Part shown: positions 56,893-64,000 of the stretch, piece by piece
Layout of the letters: each line of letters starts with the position of its first letter
Position numbering within the stretch: position 1 is the stretch's first letter
NCBI RefSeq assembly: GCF_949987535.1
Contig: NC_080065.1
Span: 40,091,239-40,155,238 of the forward strand
Length of the DNA stretch: 64,000 bases
Direction: 5' to 3'
From: Balaenoptera acutorostrata
Lineage: Eukaryota; Chordata; Mammalia; Artiodactyla; Balaenopteridae
Position numbers and translations under genes: made by a program
The notes under the pieces: generated by a model
What the model saw: the letters and a program-made list of their open reading frames with translations, nothing else
What the model was told of the DNA's origin: nothing
Database searches by the model: none

Positions 56893-56936
<44 letters not shown>
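56893..56936. repeat. (CA)n microsatellite
   Basis: About 21-22 uninterrupted CA units after TATA. Long and pure, so probably polymorphic. Confidence 0.97.
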
Positions 56937-56938
<2 letters not shown>

Positions 56939-57361
56939 GGAATGCAATATATTATGATCTCAAGCAGTACTTATGGGAAATGAGCAATTTGAATCAATCC
57001 TTTTAAGTGAGAAACTAGAACAAAGTGTAGGCAGAGAAAAATTATTAAATGCTCTGTTGGTTACTGAAATTCCATCGCCATAGCAGATTTGGGGCCTTAG
57101 AGAATTATTGTTCGTACTGTTTTAGTGTGTTACTGCAACTGATAACAATTACTTAAAGAAAAAAATCTGCCTTGCTATTTGCCAATTTGGCCCTAACCCA
57201 GTCTTGTGAAAAAGTTGGCTCTACAAAAACATAAGTTTAGGGAAGAAGGGTCAATCTATCTTTCTCCCTTTTTAAATGATCTTTGATAAAAAGGGTTGGC
57301 TCCCTAAATTCACAAAAATGTAGAAGAGGATAAAGCACCTCATGTTCCTGGAGCATCAAAT
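56937..57361. other. Anonymous DNA before the second large L1
   Basis: No feature was seen. No clear target-site duplication partner for the L1 end at about 63005 was found here. Confidence 0.4.
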
Positions 57362-57876
57362 TGGGAGAGGCCAGCAGCTGTGTAGCTGATAGGGTCTTGG
57401 TGCTCCAGCCAGGTGTCAGGCCTGTGCCTCTGAGGTGGGAGAGCCGAGTTCAGGACATTGGTCCACCAGAGACCTCCCGGCTCCATGTAATATCAAACGG
57501 CGAAAGCTCTCCCAGAGATCTCCATCTCAACGCTAAGGCCCAGCTCCACTCAACAACCAGCAAGTGACAGTACTGGACACCCTATGCCAAACAATTACAA
57601 AGACAGGAACACAACCCAACCCATTAGCAGAGAGGCTGCCTAAAATCATAATAAGTTCACAGACACTCCAAAACACACCACCAGACGTGGTCGTGCCCAC
57701 CAGAAAGACAAGATCCAGACTCATCCACCAGAACACAGGCACCAGTCCCCTCCACCAGGAAGCCTACACAACCCACTGAACCAACCTTAGCCACTGGGGG
57801 CAGACACCAAAAACAACAGGAACTATGAACCTGCAGCCAGCAAAAAGGATACCTCAAACACAGTAAGATAAGCAAA

Positions 57877-58765
57877 ATGAGAAGAGAGAGAAACACAGCA
57901 ATTGAAGGAGCAAGGTAAAAACCCACCAGACCAAACAAATGAAGAAGAAATAAGCAGTCTACCTGAAAAAGAATTCAGAATAATGATAATAAAGATGATC
58001 CAAAATCTTGGAAATAGAATGGAGAAAATACAAGAAACGTTTAACAAGGACCTAGAAGAACTAAAGAGCAAACAAACAATGATGGACAACACAATAAATG
58101 AAATTAAAAATTCTCTAGAAGGAATCAATAGTAGAAGAACTGAGGCAGAAGAACTGATAAGTGACCTGGAAGATAAAATAGTGGAAATAACTATCGCAGA
58201 GCAGAATAAAGAAAAAAGAAGGAAATGAATTGAGGACAGTCTCAGATACTTCTGAGACAACATTAAACACACCAACATTCGAATTATAGGGGTCCCAGAA
58301 GAAGAAGAGAAAAAGAAAGGGACTGAGAAAATATTTGAAGAGATTATAGTTGAAAACTTCCCTAATATGGGAAAGGAAATAGTCAATCAAGTCCAGGAAG
58401 CACAGAGAGTCCCATACAGGATAAATCCAAGGAGAAACATGCCAAGACACATATTAATCAAACTATCAAAAATTAAATACAAAGAAAAAATATTAAAAGC
58501 AGCAAGGGAAAAACAACAAATAGCACACAAGGGAATCCCCATAAGGTTAACACCTGATCTTTCAGCAGAAACTCTGCAAGCCAGAAGGGAATGGCAGGAC
58601 ATAAGGGAAAAACCTACAACCAAGATTACTCTACCCTGCAAGGATCTCATTCAGATTTAACAGAGAAATTAAAACTTTTACAGACAAGCAATAATTAAGA
58701 GAATTCAGCACCACCACACCAGCCCTACAACAAATGCTGAAGGAACCTTCCTAGGCAGGAAACAC
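57877..58765 (+). pseudogene. L1 ORF1 remnant
   Basis: The ATG at 57877 (MRRERNTA) is followed by a 2-base loss, so the real frame resumes at about 57896 (QLKEQGKNPPD). This frame runs through the coiled coil to a TGA at 58226 (an Arg codon in the first L1), a second TGA at about 58256 (a Trp codon in the first L1), then stays open from GVPEEEEKKKG past the RRM-like part to QARREW. A deletion and frameshift near 58605 end it. The remaining text to about 58754 matches the ORF1 C-terminus. Confidence 0.9.
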
Positions 58766-58812
58766 AAGAGAAGAAAAAGACCTACAATAATAAACCCAAA
58801 ACAATTAAGAAA

Positions 58813-61800
58813 ATGGTAATAGGATCATACATATCGATAATTACCTTAAATGTAACTGGATTAAATGCTCCCACCAAAAGACACAGACTGGCTAAATGGA
58901 TACAAAAACAAACCCCGTATATATGGTGCCTACAAGAGACCCACTTCAGACCTAGAGACACATACAGACTGAAAGTGAGGGGATGGAAAAAGACATTCCA
59001 TGCAAATGGAAATCAAAAGAAAGCTGGAGTAGCAATGCTCATATCAGACAAAATAGACTTTAAAATAAAGACTATTACAAGAGACAAAGAAGGACACTAC
59101 ATAATGATCAAGGGATCAATCTAAGCAGAAGATATAACAATTGTAAATATTTATGCACCCAACAGAGGAGCACCTCAATACATAAGGCAAATACTAACAG
59201 CCATAAAAGGGGAAATTGACAGTAACACAATCATAGTAGGGGACTTCAACACCCCACTTTCACCAATGGACAGATCATCCAAAATGAAAATAAATAAGGA
59301 AACACAAGCTTTAAATGATACATTAAACAAGATGGACTTAATTGATATTTATAGGACATTCCATCCAAAAACAACAGAATACACTTTCTTTTCAAGTGCT
59401 CATGGAACATGCTCCAGGATAGATCATATCTTGGGTCACAAATCAAGCCTTGGTAAATTTAAGAAAATTGAAATCGTATCAAGTATGTTTTCCGACCACA
59501 ATGCTATGAGACTAGATATCAATTACAGGAAAAAAACCTGGGAAAAATACAAATACATGGAGGCTAAACAATACACTACTTAATAACTAAGAGATCACTG
59601 AAGAAATCAAGAGGAAATCAAAAAGTACCTAGAAAAATTGACAATGAAAACACCATGACTCAAAACCTATGGGATGCAGCAAGAGTAGTTCTAAGAGGGA
59701 AGTTTGTAGCAATAAAATCCTACCTCAAGAAACAAGAAATATTGCAAATAAAAAACCTAACCTTACACCTAAAGCAATTAGAGAAAGAAGAACAAAAAAA
59801 CCCCCAAAGTTAGCAGAAGGAAAGAAATCATAAAGATCAGATCAGAAATAAATGAAAAAGAAATGAAGGAAACAATAACAAAGATCAATAAAACTAAAAC
59901 CTGGTTCTTTGAGAAGATAAACAAAATTGATAAACCATTAGCCAGACTTATCAAGAAAAAAAGGGAGAAGACTCAAATCAATAGAGTTAGAAATGAAAAA
60001 GGAGAAGTAACAACTGACACTGAAGAAATACAAAGGATCATGAGAGATTACTACAAGCAACTATATGCCAATAAAGTGGACAACCTGGAAGAAATGGACA
60101 CATTCTTAGAAAAGCACATCCTGCCGATACTGAACCAGGAAGAAATAGAAAGTAAGAACCATCCAATCACAAGCACTGAAATTGAAACTGTGATTAAAAA
60201 TCTTCCAACAAACAAAAGCCCAGGACCAGATGGCTTCACAAGAGAATTCTATCAAACATTTAGAGAAGAGCTAACACCTATCCTTCTAAAACTCTTCCAA
60301 AATACAGCAGAGGGAGGAATACTCCCAAACTCATTCTATGAGGCCACCATCACCCTGATACCAAAACCAGACAAAGATGTCACAAAGAAAGAAAACCACG
60401 GGCCAATATCACTGATGAACATAGATGCAAAAATCCTCAACAAAATACTAGCAAACAGAATCCAACAGCACAGTAAAAGGGTCATACACCATGATCAAGT
60501 GGGATTTATCCCAGGAATGCAAGGATTTTTCAATATATGAAAATCAATCAATGTGATAAACCATATTAACAAACTGAAGGAGAAAAGCCATATGATCATC
60601 TCAATAGATGCAGAAAAAGCTTTTGACAAAATTCAACACCTATTTGTGATAAAAACCCTCCAGAAAGTAGGCATAGCAAGAACTTACCTCAACATAATAA
60701 AGGCCATATATGACAAACCCACAGCCAACATCATTCTAAATGGTGAAAAACTGAAACCATTTCCTCCAAGATCAGGAACAAGACAAGGTTGTCCACTCTC
60801 ACCACTATTATTCAACTTAGTTTTGAAGGTTTTAGCCACAGCAATCAGAGAAGAAGAAGAAATAAAAGGAATCCAAATCAGAAAAGAAGTAAAGCTGTCA
60901 CTGTTTGCAGATGACATGATACTATACATAGAGAATCCTAAAGATGCTACCAGAAAACTCCTAGAGCTAATCAATGAATTTGGTAAAGTAGCCGGATACA
61001 AAATTAATGCACAGAAATCTCTTGCATTCCTATACACTGATGATGAAAAATCTGAAAGTGAAATTAAGAAAACACTCCCATTTACCATTGCAGCAAAAAG
61101 AATAAAATATCTAGGAATAAACCTACCTAAGGAGACAAAAGACCTGTATGCAGAAAATTATAGGACACTGATGAAAGAAATTAAAGATGATACAAATAGA
61201 TGGAGAGATATACCATGCTCTTGGATTGGAAGAATCAACATTGTGAAAATGACTCTACTACCCAAAGCAATCTACAGATTCAGTGCAATCCCTATCAAAG
61301 TACCACTGGCATTTTTCACAGAACTAGAACAAAAAAATTTCACAATTTGTATGGAAACACAAAAGACTGTGAATAGCCAAAGCAATCTTGAGAAAGAAAA
61401 ATGGAGCTGGAGGAATCAGGCTCCCAGACTTCAGACTATACTACAAAGCTACAGTAATCAAGACAGTATGGTACTGGCACAAAAACAGAAATATAGATCA
61501 ATGGAAGAGGATAGAAAGCCCAGAGATAAACCCATGCACCATGCACATGGTCACCTTATTTTTGATAAAGGAGGCAAGAATATACAATGGAGAAAAGACA
61601 GCCTCTTCAATAAGTGGTGCTGGGAAAACTGGGCAGCTACATGTAAAAGAATGAAATTAGAACACTCCCTAACACCATACACAAAAATAAACTCCAAATG
61701 GATTAAAGACCTAAATGTAAGGCCAGATACTACAAAACTCTTAGAGGAAAACATAGGCAGAATACTCTATGACATAAATCACAGCAAGATCCTTTTTGAC

Positions 61801-62634
61801 CCACCTCCTAGAGAAATGGAAATAAAAACAAAAATAAACAAATGGGACCTAATGAAACTTAAAAGCTTTTGCATAGCAAAGGAAACCATAAGCAAGACCA
61901 AAAGACAACCCTCAGAATGGGAGAAAATATTTGCAAATGAAACAACTGACAAAGGATTAATCTCCAAAATTTACAAGCAGCTCATGCAGCTCAATATCAA
62001 AAAAACAAACAACCCAATCCAAAAATGGGCAGAAGACCTAAATAGACATTTCTCCAAAGAAGATATACAGATTGACAACAAACACCTGAAAGGATGCTCA
62101 ACATCACTAATCATTAGAGAAATGCAAATCAAAACTACAATGAGGTATCACCTCACACCAGTCAGAATGGCCATCATCAAAAAATCTACAAACGATAAAT
62201 GCTGGAGAGGGTGTGGAGGAAAGGGAACCCTCTTGCACTGTTGGTGGGAATGTAAATTGATACAGCCACTATGGAGAACAGTATGGAGGTTCCTTAAAAA
62301 ACTAAAAGTAGAACTACCATATGACCCAGCAATCCCACTCCTGGGCATATATCCTGAGAAAACAATAACTTAGAAAGAGACATGTACCACAATGTTTATT
62401 GCAGCTCTATTTACAATAGCCAGGACATGGAAGCAACCTAAGTGTCCATCATCGGATGAATGGATAAAGAAGATGTGGCACATATATACAATGGAATATT
62501 ACTCAGCCATAAAAAGAAACGAAATTGAGTTATTTGTAGTGAGGTGGATGAACCTAGAGACTGTCATACAGAGTGAAGTAAGTCAGAAAGAGGAAAACAA
62601 ATACTGTATGCTAACACATATATATGGAATCTAA
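58813..62634 (+). pseudogene. L1 ORF2 remnant (endonuclease, RT, C-terminal domain)
   Basis: The frame opened by the ATG at 58813 ([13 protein letters not shown]) is kept to the final stop at 62632-62634, but is broken by TAA at 59122-59124, stops at about 59581-59586, TGA at 60538-60540, and TAG at 62371-62373. A local frameshift pair spans about 61370-61545. Endonuclease residues (LQETH, GDFN, RIDH, SDH) and the RT motif FADD (about 60907) are still readable. The longest open piece, 60553-62373 (606 codons), covers most of RT and part of the C-terminal domain, including the cysteines/His near [18 protein letters not shown]. Confidence 0.93.
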
Positions 62635-63005
62635 AAAAAAAAAAAAAAAGGTTCTGAAGAACCTATGGGCAGGACAGGAATAAAGACACAGAAGTAGAGA
62701 ATGGACTTGAGAACACAGGGAGGGGGAAGGGTAAGCTGGGACAAAGTGAGAGAGTGGCATGGACATATATACACTACCAAATGTAAAATAGATAGCTAGT
62801 GGGAAGCAGCCGCATAGCACAGGGAGATCAGCTTAGTGCTTTGTGACCACCTACAGGGGTGGGATAAGGAGGGTGGGAGGGAGACGCAAGAGGGAGAAGA
62901 TATGGGGATATATGTATATGTATAGCTGTTTCACTTTGTTATAAAGCAGAAACTAACACACCATTGTAAAGCAATTATACTCCAATAAAGATGTTAAAAA
63001 ATTAA
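62635..63005 (+). promoter_or_regulatory. L1 3' UTR with G-rich tract and polyadenylation signal
   Basis: After an A17 run come GGGAGGGGGAAGGG (62719-62732) and GGGTGGGATAAGGAGGGTGGGAGGG (in part, 62859-62883), which fit a G-quadruplex, as is known for L1 3' UTRs. AATAAA is at 62984-62989, and a short A-rich tail follows. Confidence 0.8.
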
Positions 63006-63079
63006 AAGCTGTATTTGATGGCAAACATCACTTCCTGTTATCAAAACAAAACAATCCTGATTTCTTTCACTCACTTTAT

Positions 63080-64000
63080 GTAAGCCCATTACATAAAATA
63101 AATCATTTTAACATTTTTAGGTACAGTTCAGTGGATTTAAGTGCATTCACTTTGTTGTGTAATCATCATCACCATCCATCCCCAGAACTTCTTTTATCTT
63201 CCCAACTGGAACACTGTACCCATTAAATACTAACTCCCCATGCAGCCCTCCCTCCGTCCCCTGGCAAGCACCATTCTTCTTTCTGTTTCTATGAATTTGA
63301 CTTCTCTAGGTACCTGATATAAGTGGAATTGTACAGTTTTTGTCTTTTTGTGAATGGATATTTCACTTAGTGTAGTATCTTTCTTTTTTTTTTTTTTTTT
63401 AGCTGTGCCATGAGGCATGTGGGATCTCAGTTCCCTGACCAGGGATCCCACACTCCCTGCAGTGGAAGCTAGGAGTCTTAACCACTGGACCACCAGGGAA
63501 CTCCCTAGCATAGTATCTTTAAGGTTCATCCGTATTGTAGCATGTGTCGGAATTTCCTTCCTTTTTAAAGGATGAGTAATATTCCATTGGAGGTCTATAC
63601 CACATTTTGTTTTTCCATTCATTAGTTGATGGACACTTGTGTAGCTTGCATCTTTTGGCTAATGTCAATGATGCTGCTATGAAATGGGTGTACACATACC
63701 TGTTCACATTCTTGTTTTCAATTCTTTTACATATATACCCAAATGTGGAATTGCTGGATCTTATGATAATTCTATTCTTAAATTTTTTCAGGAATTGCCA
63801 TGCTGTTTTCTGTAGCACCATTTTGCATTCCACTACAATCCACAAATATTCCAGTTTCTTCACAGCTTCGCCAATATTTGTTAATTTTATTGTAGCCATC
63901 CTAATGGAAGTGGTATCTTCTTATGGTTTTGATTTATATTTTCCTAATTATTAGTAATGTTGAGTATCTTTTCACATGTTTATTGGCCATTTGTATATCT
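63080..64000 (-). mobile_element. Old L1 3' region, antisense, runs off right edge
   Basis: Plus-strand phrases are the antisense of the old L1 3' UTR and the end of ORF2: AACATTTTTAGGTACAGTTC, TAGTTGATGGACACTTGTG, GGTGTACACATACCTGTTC, ATTGCCATGCTGTTTTCTG, TTAGTAATGTTGAGTATCTTT. On minus, 63519-63899 still translates as a decayed ORF2 C-terminus (CKLHKCPSTNEWKNKMW). It is interrupted by a SINE. Confidence 0.85.
63373..63520 (-). mobile_element. Short CHR-type SINE nested in old L1
   Basis: The body is 63383-63510, minus orientation: head GGGAGTTCCCTGGTGGTCCAG from the right end, B-box region GATCCCTGGTCAGGGAAC, and a T18 run on plus as its tail. TAGTATCTTT at 63373-63382 and 63511-63520 is a perfect 10-bp duplication. 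It is younger than the old L1. Confidence 0.93.

Larger units (their letters stand above)
57362..63010 (+). mobile_element. Nearly full-length L1, decayed, truncated in the 5' UTR
   Basis: It starts in the 5' UTR; homology to the first L1's leader is clear from TTGGTGCTCCAGCCAGG at about 57393. It lacks the GC-rich promoter. ORF1, ORF2 and the 3' UTR follow. The end is AATAAA (62984-62989) and a short A-rich tail. ORF1 and ORF2 carry several stops and indels, so it is dead. It is inverted relative to the L1 at 1-5082. Confidence 0.96.

Noticed and set aside
57280..57361. Target-site duplication for the second large L1
   Set aside because: I compared the 5' flank with the sequence after the tail at 63000-63030 and found no convincing match.

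Overview
The window is mammalian intergenic or intronic DNA, AT-rich and dominated by interspersed repeats. No functional host gene is visible. Several full-length tRNA-derived SINEs of the CHR type and cetartiodactyl-type L1 elements point to a cetacean or a close relative such as hippo. The BovB and Bov-tA/ART2 repeats expected in a ruminant were not seen. The species itself cannot be named from sequence alone.

Layout. Positions 1-5082 hold the 5' part of a minus-strand L1 that runs off the left edge. Its 5' end is complete (GC-rich promoter starting with a YY1-like motif). ORF1 is broken only by one extra A in an A6 run. ORF2 reads open for 717 codons to the edge, with all endonuclease catalytic residues and the RT FADD motif. 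From 5083 to 32796 lie ancient repeats (MIR, L2-like, MER5A, ERVL-type LTR, old L1) and dispersed SINEs. One SINE unit (28387-28818) carries a non-SINE 3' extension inside its target-site duplication. Positions 32797-36615 hold a 5'-truncated, decayed plus-strand L1 with a SINE nested in it.

Positions 41506-45044 hold an intronless minus-strand retrocopy of SAAL1. It has 15-bp target-site duplications, an A tail and a roughly 2-kb 3' UTR. It is broken by one 33-nt insertion that looks like retained splice-site sequence and by one +1 frameshift. The stretch 45057-57361 has further repeats and long anonymous segments. Positions 57362-63010 hold a nearly full-length but decayed plus-strand L1, in inverted orientation to the first one. 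An old antisense L1 with a nested SINE fills the right end.

The parts fit one process: L1-encoded endonuclease/reverse transcriptase moved the L1s themselves, the SINEs and the SAAL1 mRNA. The A tails and 8-16 bp duplications at their edges record this. I found no evidence of a new biological system. The best leads are the possibly intact young L1, the SAAL1 retrocopy with its splice-variant fossil, and the SINE with a transduced 3' tail.
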